From NCBI RefSeq assembly GCF_014962245.1, contig NZ_CP063144.1, positions 1,230,582-1,294,581 of the forward strand: 64,000 bases of DNA, given 5' to 3'. The position numbers and the translations under genes are program-made. Source of the stretch: Thermosphaera aggregans (GTDB lineage Archaea; Thermoproteota; Thermoprotei_A; Sulfolobales; Desulfurococcaceae). The notes under the pieces were generated by a model. It was given only the letters and a program-made list of their open reading frames with translations. It was not told the DNA's origin and ran no database searches. This document shows, piece by piece, positions 17,727 to 28,096 of the stretch (its first letter is position 1; each line of letters opens with the position of its first letter).

Positions 17727-18023
17727 TCATCCTCCGTCAAAGGGTATTGTCAACACAACCTCATCCTTGTCGCTCAAATCCTTGTCAAGATCGTGAACTA
17801 TTGAACCATTAACTATGATGAGGGTTCCCTGGTTCAGTCTTCCATCCTCGCTGAAAAACCATTTACCGAGTTCTTCACCGTGTGCACGAGCCAGCTCCTT
17901 TAGTAAATCCCTCAGCTTGGCTCCTTTTTCCAGCGTTAATTCCTCGCTTTCCAACCCGGTTAGTGATTGGAAAAGAGGGGCTAAGTATTTCACTTTAACC
18001 CTTATACAGTTCTGCAACAACAT
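17727..18023 (-). CDS. MoaD/ThiS-like sulfur carrier, paired with AOR 2
   Basis: A 98-residue beta-grasp protein that begins with IRVKVKYLAPLFQSLTGLES, has TLIIVNGSIVHDLDKDLSDKDEVVLTIPF and ends in diglycine (FDGG), the modified terminus of MoaD/ThiS proteins. It overlaps the end of AOR 2 by 29 bp, so the two are translationally coupled. It differs strongly from the other MoaD-like protein at 8550-8837, so this is not a recent tandem copy. Confidence 0.8.
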   Translation of the reverse strand: MLLQNCIRVKVKYLAPLFQSLTGLESEELTLEKGAKLRDLLKELARAHGEELGKWFFSEDGRLNQGTLIIVNGSIVHDLDKDLSDKDEVVLTIPFDGG

Positions 18024-19902
18024 AGTCTAATCCCAGCTCGTAAAGCTTTCCTGGCGTCGGCCTCCCCTCCTCATCCCAGCCGGCTATCTCGTAGAATAGT
18101 TTAACAGCCTTGTCAAACTCCTCCTTCTTAATCCTCTGTCCCTTCCTAGAGCCGGACTCTAACTCCTCGAAAAACCTTGGCGGCAACACGTCTTCTTCGC
18201 GCTTAAAACCTTCTCGAACATTGAAGGCTCTTGCAAGGTTGAAAGCTCTCTCGCTCGCCTTCATCAAGCTCCAGAGGCTCATCCCCCAGCCCGTGGCAGC
18301 GTTAACTATCTCGACCATGTGATTGGGTGTTAAAACCCCGGCTGAGTGAGGCGTGAAGACAAACTTGCACACCCCCATGCAGTCCTCAAGACCCCACCAT
18401 AACATCCCATAGTAGACGGCTTTCACCTTCTCGTGATCAAGCATCAGCCTGTTAACGGGTCTGGTTAACCCGAGCGCGGTAAGGTGTTGAGTGATTCTCT
18501 CATAGGTTGCGTCATGCGGGGCTTGCATGTGATCAGCCCCTATAGGTGAGAGAGCGTACTGCAAGCCGACGCCTACTTTACCCCGGGGTTCATGCATAGG
18601 TATCTCCCTGGATTTAACATGCATCGCGTACTTCTCAGCTCCTCGCCCAATCTTCTCAGCAGCCCTCCTCACCCCTTCAGCCAGCACATCCCCGAAGCCT
18701 TCACGCTTGACAATCATTTCCAGCAGTCTCAGCGCTCCATTTCCATCGCCAAACCTTACCTCTAACCCCCCGGTGTCCTCCGGGGTTAGCACACCCTTAT
18801 CGAAAAGCTCCATGGCGAAGGCTACGGCTACACCCGCGCTGATAGTGTCAACGCCGTATGCGTTGCAGATCTGGTTTGCCTTCGCAATAACGTTGAGATC
18901 GCTGACACCGCACAAGGGTCCGAACGATACGATGGTTTCATACTCGGGACCGCCGTAAGAGGGATCCGTCTCATACGGCTCACTAGTTTTAACATCTCTC
19001 TTACAGCGGATTGGGCATGCGAAGCACCCGGATTTAGATACCAGTATTGTCTTGTTCAAAACCTCGCCGCTTACTTTGAACGCCTCCTTAAACGACCCTC
19101 CCCTGAAGTTTAAAGTGGGAAGTATTCCATCCTTGTCAAAAGGAGTGATCAGCTCTGCCGTACCGTACTCGCTCCTCGAGACAGCGCCTGGCTGCTTCTT
19201 CCAGTTATCGTTAAACCACTTAACAATCTCCACGAGCTTCTTCTCATCATAGAACTTCACTGTTTTCCCGGTTGCTCTCACTGCAATAGCCTTAAGGTTT
19301 TTAGAACCCATAACGGCTCCAAGTCCTCCCCGTCCCGCTGCATACCTGTTTTCAAACATGATATTGGCAAACCTCACCAGCTTCTCGCCTGCAGGCCCGA
19401 TGCATCCAATCCTAGCCAAGGGCTCTCCAAGCTCCTTTTTAATCTCCTCAACTGTTTCCTTCGTCGTCAACCCCCATAAACGGGTAGCATCCCTGAGTTC
19501 CGCACGCCCGTCTTTAATCCAAAGGTAGACGGGTTTCTCGGACGCCCCCTCCACGATGACCACGTCGAAACCCGAGTTCTTAAGCTCCGGTGCAAAGAAG
19601 CCGCCAGCCTCTGACTCGCCGTAAGTCCCTGTCAGAGGGGATTTCGCGGCAACAACAATCCTGTTGACACCTGGAACAGGGGTCCCCGTGATCACGCTTG
19701 TAGCGAAAACCAGCTTGTTCCCCGGGCTTAAAGGGTCGGTTCCAGGTTTAAGCTCCTTGAAGAGAACATATGCGGCAATCCCTCTTCCACCCAGATACTC
19801 TCTGTACAGCTCCTCGGGAACCTCCTCAATCCTTAGACTCCCAGTGGATAAGTTTACCCGGAGCCATTTACCATTAAACCCGTAGGGCAATGTAAACACC
19901 AT
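17995..19902 (-). CDS. aor: Aldehyde:ferredoxin oxidoreductase family protein (AOR 2)
   Basis: A 635-residue AOR-family tungstoenzyme. The pterin motif is AAGRGGLGAVMGSKNLKAI (about 188-206). The [4Fe-4S] ligands are C293, C296, C300 (GCFACPIRC) with C508 or C512 in EDCMGVCKF as the fourth. The second pterin region is EPRGKVGVGLQYALSPIGADHM, about 438-459. It is longer than AOR 1 and clearly a different subfamily (compare YGTAELITPFDKDGILPTLN near 246-265). The gene closes the island on the right and carries its own palindrome upstream at 19941-19964. Substrate unknown; aldehydes from amino-acid breakdown are likely. Confidence 0.92.
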   Translation of the reverse strand: MVFTLPYGFNGKWLRVNLSTGSLRIEEVPEELYREYLGGRGIAAYVLFKELKPGTDPLSPGNKLVFATSVITGTPVPGVNRIVVAAKSPLTGTYGESEAGGFFAPELKNSGFDVVIVEGASEKPVYLWIKDGRAELRDATRLWGLTTKETVEEIKKELGEPLARIGCIGPAGEKLVRFANIMFENRYAAGRGGLGAVMGSKNLKAIAVRATGKTVKFYDEKKLVEIVKWFNDNWKKQPGAVSRSEYGTAELITPFDKDGILPTLNFRGGSFKEAFKVSGEVLNKTILVSKSGCFACPIRCKRDVKTSEPYETDPSYGGPEYETIVSFGPLCGVSDLNVIAKANQICNAYGVDTISAGVAVAFAMELFDKGVLTPEDTGGLEVRFGDGNGALRLLEMIVKREGFGDVLAEGVRRAAEKIGRGAEKYAMHVKSREIPMHEPRGKVGVGLQYALSPIGADHMQAPHDATYERITQHLTALGLTRPVNRLMLDHEKVKAVYYGMLWWGLEDCMGVCKFVFTPHSAGVLTPNHMVEIVNAATGWGMSLWSLMKASERAFNLARAFNVREGFKREEDVLPPRFFEELESGSRKGQRIKKEEFDKAVKLFYEIAGWDEEGRPTPGKLYELGLDYVVAELYKG

Positions 19903-19940
19903 TTAAACATTATCCTCGGTCATCTAAAAAATGTGAAAGC

Positions 19941-19964
19941 ATTGTTGATTAAACAATTAACAAT
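19941..19964. promoter_or_regulatory. Palindrome upstream of AOR 2
   Basis: A 24-bp dyad with perfect outer arms ATTGTT and AACAAT and inner ATT/AAT matches around AAAC, 39-62 bp before the AOR 2 start. The ATTG/CAAT ends resemble those at 10747-10767 and 12698-12714, which suggests a shared regulator. Confidence 0.4.
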
Positions 19965-20070
19965 AGTTTAGGTGAAAGACTATGTGAGATCAAAGATGAT
20001 TGTAAAGTTTGCAAACCTGCACGGTGGTCACGCCACATCTTTAAGTCCCGGAAAAATAACTGGTTTAGGT

Positions 20071-20709
20071 TTACTCCTCGAGCCGCGGCTTCCCCCTGGT
20101 TAATTGGATTATGTTGAACACTATTATGAGGAGCATTGCCACTGTTAACCCCCAGATAATAGGGGTTAGCATGTTGGTTAAGGCTTCAACACTTATCCCC
20201 GCCTGCTCTATTGCGAAGATAACGATGACTATGTAGAATAGTAGTCTAAGATACTCCGCCACAGGCGCCAGGAGCTGCATCTCGGTTCTAAGCTCGGAGC
20301 TCTTGTAGACGTAGCTTACGAAAACATCTGTCAGTATGAAGCCCGTGATAATTATTATCAACGCCTTAACAAGCCCAACGACATAAATGTTCAGCAAGTG
20401 TTGTGTCATGCTTGCTATTTCAGCAAGCCCTAGGTATCTTGAACCATAATGGATCCCTAACAAGATAAACACTATGTACAGAATCCACGCTGTAACCATG
20501 CCGAAGAACTCCCCAGCCGACAATCCCGTGCGTTTAATCGCTCTCCCAAAGCTAAACCTTCTAAGCCACTCGTCAAAACCAAGCTTCTCCGATGCTTTCA
20601 CAACAAGTAGCTTGACACCCTTCCCGAGCAGGAAGCCTACAATGCTCAGCATAATAGCAATACCTATCGCGATCGAAACATCCACGATGAAATCCGGGGA
20701 GACCTCCAT
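20071..20709 (-). CDS. Membrane protein resembling the helix repeats of MscS-type channels
   Basis: A protein of about 213 residues with four to five hydrophobic helices. The pattern of an N-terminal helix, an amphipathic LGFDEWLRRFSFGRAIKRTGLSAGE, and repeated helices with conserved Gly and a VAEYLRLLFYIVIVIFAIEQAGI segment recalls the conserved-helix family linked to small mechanosensitive channels. The soluble beta domain of true MscS is absent. A TTG at 20766 is in frame, but a TATA-like TTTATATC lies around 20766-20773 on the minus strand, so transcription begins downstream of it. ATG 20709 has GGGG seven bases upstream and is the better start. Confidence 0.6.
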   Translation of the reverse strand: MEVSPDFIVDVSIAIGIAIMLSIVGFLLGKGVKLLVVKASEKLGFDEWLRRFSFGRAIKRTGLSAGEFFGMVTAWILYIVFILLGIHYGSRYLGLAEIASMTQHLLNIYVVGLVKALIIIITGFILTDVFVSYVYKSSELRTEMQLLAPVAEYLRLLFYIVIVIFAIEQAGISVEALTNMLTPIIWGLTVAMLLIIVFNIIQLTRGKPRLEE

Positions 20710-20818
20710 TATAGCAACCCCTAGTTGAAAACACGTTTCAGTCAATAATAATATGGTTGAAGGCAAGATATAAATCGGATATTTAGGATTTAGAATTTAG
20801 ACGTGCTTGTAGGCTGGT

Positions 20819-21988
20819 TTGAAAATGTACATTAGCTATCCATCAAGGTTTGAAACATACGGAGCTGTTAAGATCTACGAGCTGTCCAAGGTTTACTCTT
20901 TATTCGCTATAAAAGCAGAGTGGAAGCCGGGGCTGTACAACATCCCGAATTTCAATGAGCTTGAAAAAACCGCTGAGAAAACCGTAATAGTAGTCCCCTC
21001 TAGAAACGAAGACCCTATGGTTTTAGAGGGGGTTTTAAAAGCCATCCCCGTTTACTCTCCTATAATACTGGTATCGGCATCAACCCAGGCTCCTCTAAAC
21101 ATGTACAGTGTTGAGACGGACATTGCTAAAACCCTCTACAAAGTAACTGGGAGGCCCACGATAATAGTGCACCAGAGAGACCCCGTTATCGCTGAGGAGC
21201 TGGGGCCGCATATACCGGGCATCTTGGATGAGGATGGATTGGTCAGGTATGGGAAGGGTGAAGGATTACTGATTAGCGTACTACTTGCAGACGGGTTGAA
21301 CGCTGAGAACATCGGGTTCATAGACGCGGATAATTATATCCCTGGCGCGGTTCTCGAGTACACCCTGATATATTATACTATTCTAAACATGAGCGAGTCG
21401 GATTACAGGATGGTGAGGCTCTCATGGGGGTATAAGGCGTGGAGCTCCACAGACCTCTACTTTAGAAGGATGGGGAGGGCCTCAACAATCGTGAACAATG
21501 TTTTAAACAAGATCCTCTCGCTGAGGAGGAGGGCTGAAACAGACATTGTTAAAACAAGCAACAGCGGTGAACACGCCATGAGCGTTAAGCTCGCCAAGGA
21601 AATAAGTTTCGCAGGTGGTTACGCTGTTGAGACACAGGAGCTTGTAAGCCTCCTGGAAGCATGCTACATCGGAGTCGAGGATGGAATGTGCCCAGCGCTG
21701 CCGGGGAATATTGAAATATATCAGGTGGAAACCAGGAACCCTCATATACACTCGGAGAAAGGGGAATCACACGTTATTGAAATGATAATTGAAAGCTTGT
21801 CGACAATATATCACTCTAAACTGGTGGATAGTAAGGGGAAGGCATTGGTCATCGACACGCTAATGGATCTCGCATACGAGGGGGAGCCCCCGCCCCCCTT
21901 GAAATACTCCATACCCAGTTTGAACGGCAAGGACTTCCTGGATAAGGTTTTAGGCGAGAGCAAAACCAGTGTGGCGTATGGAGTGTAA
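20819..21988 (+). CDS. mpgS: Mannosyl-3-phosphoglycerate synthase
   Basis: A 389-residue glycosyltransferase (family GT55) that joins GDP-mannose and 3-phosphoglycerate to mannosyl-3-phosphoglycerate, the first step to mannosylglycerate, a compatible solute of thermophiles. It carries FETYGAVKIYELSKVYSL at the N-terminus, VVPSRNEDP near 61-69, and the metal-binding IDADNY near 168-173. The start is TTG 20819 or ATG 20825. The next gene encodes the matching phosphatase and overlaps it, so the pathway is complete. It points to osmotic or heat stress protection. Confidence 0.93.
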   Translation: MKMYISYPSRFETYGAVKIYELSKVYSLFAIKAEWKPGLYNIPNFNELEKTAEKTVIVVPSRNEDPMVLEGVLKAIPVYSPIILVSASTQAPLNMYSVETDIAKTLYKVTGRPTIIVHQRDPVIAEELGPHIPGILDEDGLVRYGKGEGLLISVLLADGLNAENIGFIDADNYIPGAVLEYTLIYYTILNMSESDYRMVRLSWGYKAWSSTDLYFRRMGRASTIVNNVLNKILSLRRRAETDIVKTSNSGEHAMSVKLAKEISFAGGYAVETQELVSLLEACYIGVEDGMCPALPGNIEIYQVETRNPHIHSEKGESHVIEMIIESLSTIYHSKLVDSKGKALVIDTLMDLAYEGEPPPPLKYSIPSLNGKDFLDKVLGESKTSVAYGV

Positions 21989-22817
21989 AACCTTTAACGG
22001 GTTGTGGCTAACCGATATAGACGATACAATACTGCCAAGCAGTGGTGGATCCCCCCGCATCTACAGCTACGTCTCCTCCTTCCTAAGGGTTCTCGATGAC
22101 CACTGCATCCTAACCGTTCCAGTAACTTTTAAGACTAAGCCGGAGTTAAAGGAGCTTTCCAGGAGGCTCAACTATTCCTTCAAAGCCTACATAGCGGAGG
22201 GAGGTTGCTCTACCATTATCTCTGAAGCCCTGGTACACTCCTTTTCAACGAATGCGGCGAGCGGAGAGTTGGAGATAGTGTTGTGTAGGAGTAGATTGGT
22301 TCTGGATGAGATATTCAATAGTCTTGAAAACTCTTCATGTGCTGATAAATACGTGAGGCTGACAAGCCTCACACCTGTTGAAGCCTCGGAACTCTTAAAC
22401 ACCTCTCTAAAAGAAGCAGAGAACGCTGTCAACAGAGAGTTCACCGAGGTCGTTTACTCCGGTAGTGGTGAATGCATCAAGATAATCGAGAAGAAGGCTG
22501 TCTCCCAGGGTTTCAAAGCTTTCAAAACCCGGAGATTCCTCCACCTCGCGGAAGCCGGGAAAGAAGAAGCTGTTAGACGCCTCCTGGGTCTTATAGGTCA
22601 TAGGTTGAAGGGTTTAACCATATCCAGCGGGGACAGCCCAGCGGATGCCGCATTCCTCAGCACTGCTGAAGTACCTATAATTGTTTCAAACAGCCACGTA
22701 GACTGGTTTAGGAGATACCCCTACCTGAGAATCTCGGACTCTATCCCCTACTCCCTGATAGACACTGTTTCAAGACTTTTACTGTTGAAACAGCCAGCAC
22801 TCAACCAGGCATACTGA
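21978..22817 (+). CDS. mpgP: Mannosyl-3-phosphoglycerate phosphatase
   Basis: A HAD-superfamily phosphatase of about 279 residues that removes the phosphate from mannosyl-3-phosphoglycerate. Motif I is WLTDIDDTILPSS close to the N-terminus, motif IV is SSGDSPADAAFL near 215-226, and a Cof/MPGP-type cap lies between. ATG 21978 was chosen; GTG 21969 and a longer overlap with mpgS are possible. It overlaps mpgS by 11 bases, so both are made together. Confidence 0.9.
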   Translation: MECKTFNGLWLTDIDDTILPSSGGSPRIYSYVSSFLRVLDDHCILTVPVTFKTKPELKELSRRLNYSFKAYIAEGGCSTIISEALVHSFSTNAASGELEIVLCRSRLVLDEIFNSLENSSCADKYVRLTSLTPVEASELLNTSLKEAENAVNREFTEVVYSGSGECIKIIEKKAVSQGFKAFKTRRFLHLAEAGKEEAVRRLLGLIGHRLKGLTISSGDSPADAAFLSTAEVPIIVSNSHVDWFRRYPYLRISDSIPYSLIDTVSRLLLLKQPALNQAY

Positions 22818-22825
22818 AGCATCCA

Positions 22826-22840
22826 TGCAAGGGCCTTGCA
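22826..22840. repeat. Perfect 15-bp palindrome between convergent genes
   Basis: TGCAAGGGCCTTGCA, 7-bp arms around a G, in the 53-bp gap between the ends of mpgP and nfnL. It is not followed by a T-run on either strand, so a bacterial-type terminator is unlikely. Confidence 0.3.
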
Positions 22841-22870
22841 AACCGTTGTGGACAAGTGGTTGAAAACCTG

Positions 22871-25137
<2,267 letters not shown>

Positions 25138-25151
25138 GTTGACACCTCTTG

Positions 25152-25170
25152 TTAGGTTAGGCTAACCTAA
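25152..25170 (-). promoter_or_regulatory. DtxR/IdeR-type metal-dependent operator of nfnSL
   Basis: TTAGGTTAGGCTAACCTAA on the plus strand: perfect 9-bp arms around one base, and an exact fit to the DtxR/IdeR consensus TWAGGTTAGSCTAACCTWA. On the minus strand a TATA-like TATTTTTA (25175-25168) overlaps its upstream edge and the ribosome site begins a few bases after its end, so a bound repressor would block initiation. Iron or manganese control of nfnSL is inferred; no regulator gene is in the window. Confidence 0.75.
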
Positions 25171-25175
25171 AAATA

Positions 25176-25471
25176 CTATTATGTACCTTAACTTAAAAAT
25201 CATCCAGGACCGCTTCGATGAACTTAACGGCTGCCCCTATCACTCCGTCATAGTTAGGTTTGAATTCAGTTCATGAACACGTACTTTAAAACCCTTACCA
25301 CAGCCTTGATTTCACAAACATGCTTTAGCGTGAGAACCCGGTTGTTGCGATGAGAGCCTGGGATTTACGATGTTTTTGAACACATTATCTATTTCGTCAG
25401 GCTTTGAACGTAGTTTTTCGTGCCTTGAAGGGTTTGTTGCAGTGGCTTCTGAAGGTTTGAGTGAAAGGATG
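25176..25471. other. Intergenic stretch without a recognisable gene
   Basis: About 300 bp between the nfnSL promoter and the 3' end of tRNA-Gly. I see no convincing reading frame, tRNA or C/D-box RNA. GCGATGA near 25348 resembles a box C, but no box D sits at the required spacing. Confidence 0.3.
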
Positions 25472-25547
25472 TGCGGCGGCCGGGATTTGAACCCGGGATC
25501 TCCGGCTTGGGGGGCCGGCGTCCTAGTCCAGGCTAGACGACCGCCGC
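25472..25547 (-). tRNA. tRNA-Gly (anticodon CCC)
   Basis: A 76-base cloverleaf on the minus strand. The acceptor stem is GCGGCGG/CCGCCGC with discriminator A, the D arm is GTCT/GGAC, the anticodon stem is CCGGC/GCCGG, and the T arm is CCGGG-TTCAAAT-CCCGG. The seven-base anticodon loop is CCCCCAA, giving anticodon CCC (Gly). Position 33, almost always U, is C here. CCA is not encoded and there is no intron. Confidence 0.9.
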
Positions 25548-25597
25548 TCCTACTGTTTTAGAAATTACGGGTTAGGGTTTAAAATCTTTGAATGGTT

Positions 25598-25891
25598 TCA
25601 AGGATTGCTGACTGCGGGGATGTATATTGGTGTTCTTCTCCCCCCGCTGTAGAGTTTTAGAATCCCTCTTTTCTCAGCTTCTTTAAGTATTTTCTTCGCC
25701 ACGCTTACTTTCACGTTTAACTGGTTGGCAAGCGTGTATGGCGTGTAGTATTTAACCTCCCCCTTCTTAACCTCTCTCTCAAGCCTTTTCAAAATATCCT
25801 CTGTTGGCTGGAAGATTGTGGCTAACTGTACTTTGGATTCGCCAGCCTCCTTAGACGGTTTCTCTGGCTTAGCTTTCTTCTGAGCAGACAC
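25598..25891 (-). CDS. rps25e: Ribosomal protein eS25
   Basis: Small-subunit ribosomal protein S25e, found in archaea and eukaryotes. A lysine-rich N-terminus is followed by a winged helix: KYYTPYTLANQLNVKVSVAK, then KKILKEAEKRGILKLYSGGR and the strand TPIYIP. TTG 25915 is in frame, but GTG 25891 (reading MSAQKKAKPEK) is preceded by GAGGTGG at the right distance and gives the usual short basic N-terminus. Confidence 0.88.
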   Translation of the reverse strand: MSAQKKAKPEKPSKEAGESKVQLATIFQPTEDILKRLEREVKKGEVKYYTPYTLANQLNVKVSVAKKILKEAEKRGILKLYSGGRRTPIYIPAVSNP

Positions 25892-25949
25892 TTCATCCAC
25901 CTCGACACTAATCAACTATTCTATGGATTAAGGTTTAAGGCTTTTTAAT

Positions 25950-26492
25950 CTATCTCCTCTTGAACCCTTCTGTGAAAACGTCAAGGTAGAATGGTGCTAC
26001 TGAAAATATTGAGATGAGCTCGGGGATTGCGGCGCCCGGGGGTGTTTTTATGGTGAAGTGTAATGCCCATGCAGCAACTGATGCGACGATGCCTGCTAGG
26101 GCACCGTTCCTACGCCACCCATCTGTTCTTGATGAGTAGTAGATCAGGAATGACAGAATTGTTATGAAGAACACTATGGATACGATGAAATGCGTCCTAC
26201 CATACACCTCGTCGAAAACACCTACTAGAGCGAGCGAGAAGCCTGCGAAACCCATTATGGCCCTGTAGACAACCTCGACGCGTGAATCAATCAATGCTGT
26301 TGAGTATAGTAAGAAGCCTCCGAGGACGAGCCCGAGGTTGAAAAGTATTGCGACATTGCTCCTTGTAGCATGCCCTAGATCGCTTAAAGCGTTATCCACA
26401 ATGTTGAACCAGCCTGAGAACGCTATAGCTAGGAGTATGAAAACCAGTGGAGTGAGGAAGGCTATAAAGGGTATGAACTGCCTCATATTCAT
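25950..26492 (-). CDS. DUF998-like six-helix membrane protein
   Basis: A 180-residue protein with about six membrane helices. The segment FSGWFNIVDNALSDLGHATRSNVAILFNLGLVLGG, with Asn/Ser/Asp-Leu-Gly between helices 1 and 2, is the hallmark of the DUF998 family, whose function is unknown. It lies 38 bp downstream of the ABC-2 permease genes on the same strand and may be read from the same transcript. Confidence 0.65.
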   Translation of the reverse strand: MNMRQFIPFIAFLTPLVFILLAIAFSGWFNIVDNALSDLGHATRSNVAILFNLGLVLGGFLLYSTALIDSRVEVVYRAIMGFAGFSLALVGVFDEVYGRTHFIVSIVFFITILSFLIYYSSRTDGWRRNGALAGIVASVAAWALHFTIKTPPGAAIPELISIFSVAPFYLDVFTEGFKRR

Positions 26493-26530
26493 GAGCCAGC
26501 CCTCAATTATGATATATAATCTACGGTATA

Positions 26531-27301
26531 TTAATCCCTCAGCAGGTTCCTGATGTAGAGCTTATACGCCAAAGCAACTATTACTAAGCTCCACGCTCCC
26601 AGGCCGGCGAAATTGCCCCACGGGTTTATAGAGGCATCATACCTAAAAGCCCATCTGTAGATGTTAGTGGCCATTGTTAACGGGGAATAATCAACCACTG
26701 GGGCTAGGGGCCCCAGCCTAGCCGCGATCACCTTCTGAGGATAGAAGATGTTCGATACAAAGAACAGTATGTAGTATGTGAGAGATCTCACCGTGGCCTG
26801 CAGGTTGAAATCTCTTGTAACAGTGGAAAGAGAGATTGAAACACTCGACATTGTGAGAGCCAGGGTGGAGGAGGTTGCTAAAACATACAACCATCCCTCC
26901 AGCGACGGAGGTGTTAGAATGATTGAGGCGAAAACCAGGAAGCCAAACTGGTAGACCAGCCCTCTGGCAGCGCCTCCGAGAAGCCTGCCAATAATCAAGC
27001 CTTCCCTGCGAACAGGGAGAGTTAGCAAGTACTGGGTAACCTCCCTCCTCAGCTCCACGCCAACCTCCCTTCCAATGCTGAACGAGGATATGAAGATTGA
27101 CAAGCAGAGTATGCCGGGAGTTACAAACCTCACGTAATCAGGGATTAAATCCTTGTTGACGACGCCGTTGAATATTAACCCGAAGATCAGAATGTCTGCA
27201 AGGTTCATTGCAACCTGACCGGCTAGCCAATACTTGTAGCGCCAGAACCTGGCGATATCCCTGTAAGCAATATTCACAATGCTTCTTAACTCACTGCTCA
27301 C
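26531..27301 (-). CDS. ABC-2 type transporter permease (second)
   Basis: A 256-residue permease with six membrane helices and the ABC-2 layout: a cytoplasmic start, DIARFWRYKYWLAG, a polar RREVTQYLLTLPVRREGLIIGRLLGG segment (about 80-106), and a C-terminal helix pair. The last gene of a three-gene exporter set, it overlaps the preceding permease by four bases. The exported substrate is unknown. Confidence 0.85.
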   Translation of the reverse strand: MSSELRSIVNIAYRDIARFWRYKYWLAGQVAMNLADILIFGLIFNGVVNKDLIPDYVRFVTPGILCLSIFISSFSIGREVGVELRREVTQYLLTLPVRREGLIIGRLLGGAARGLVYQFGFLVFASIILTPPSLEGWLYVLATSSTLALTMSSVSISLSTVTRDFNLQATVRSLTYYILFFVSNIFYPQKVIAARLGPLAPVVDYSPLTMATNIYRWAFRYDASINPWGNFAGLGAWSLVIVALAYKLYIRNLLRD

Positions 27302-28095
27302 TTAACCCCACCAGCTTCAAGCTTTCTCTCAAAGAGTTCAATAGCAACCACGAGCAACCCAATGCCGAGACCAAGTATGTAGAACATGGATTGAGCCGGG
27401 GATAGTTCAAGGAGAAAGTATTCTGGGAGGACCAGGGCTCTTAGAAAGTCTGCGAAGTGGGTCAGGGGGTTGAAAAGAGCTGAGTAGTAGTAAGCCGGAA
27501 TATTCAGGGCTTTGATAATGGGTAGCGGGTAGAACACTGAGCTCAGCCTCACTAGTATAGCATCTATGGTGCCGAAAAAGATGTCCGTGGTATCCGTTGA
27601 CTTAAGCTTCATAACTATGATCACGACGAAGCTGACGACTCCTATTGAGAAGGCGAACGCCGAGGCGATTGAAATGAGAAAGCTCACCGGTTCCAGCCCG
27701 TTGGTCAAGAAGAGTATGAAAACCATCATAGGGGCTGTGAATATTAGAGTGGAAACCGCCCCTCCCAGCACCCTGCCAGCGGCGAGAACGCTTCTCTTCA
27801 ACGGGAGTGAGAGATGGTAGTCTATGATCCCGTCATCAAACTCGTCTGCGATAATGTAGGCCCGGGCAATACTGGCTGAGTAGAGCAGTGCCGTGTATAG
27901 TCCGAGAAGGTAGAATTTATAGTAATCCACGCCTAAGTCGGGGCGCGCAATCCTTGAGATCGCGTATCCGAAAACAAGTGATTGAATAATAAACCATGCC
28001 GTACGCATGGCTATGAAGGCTTTCTGCCTTTTAAGCTTCATCAAGTCCCATTCAACAACCCTGAGAACAGCTTTAAACCCGTGCGGGATTGGCAC
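27298..28095 (-). CDS. ABC-2 type transporter permease (first)
   Basis: A 265-residue permease with about six membrane helices, including the coupling segment DDGIIDYHLSLPLKRSVLAAGRVLGG (about 86-111), which aligns in style with the second permease. The two probably form a heterodimer on the ATPase encoded two bases upstream. Substrate unknown. Confidence 0.85.
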   Translation of the reverse strand: MPIPHGFKAVLRVVEWDLMKLKRQKAFIAMRTAWFIIQSLVFGYAISRIARPDLGVDYYKFYLLGLYTALLYSASIARAYIIADEFDDGIIDYHLSLPLKRSVLAAGRVLGGAVSTLIFTAPMMVFILFLTNGLEPVSFLISIASAFAFSIGVVSFVVIIVMKLKSTDTTDIFFGTIDAILVRLSSVFYPLPIIKALNIPAYYYSALFNPLTHFADFLRALVLPEYFLLELSPAQSMFYILGLGIGLLVVAIELFERKLEAGGVK

Positions 28096-28096
28096 G

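Noticed and set aside
22826-22840. TGCAAGGGCCTTGCA as a hairpin terminator
   Set aside because: No T-run follows it on either strand, and archaeal termination normally uses T-runs without hairpins.
25370-25561. A small plus-strand open frame covering the tRNA-Gly gene
   Set aside because: Its second half is the reverse complement of the tRNA, so the frame is accidental.
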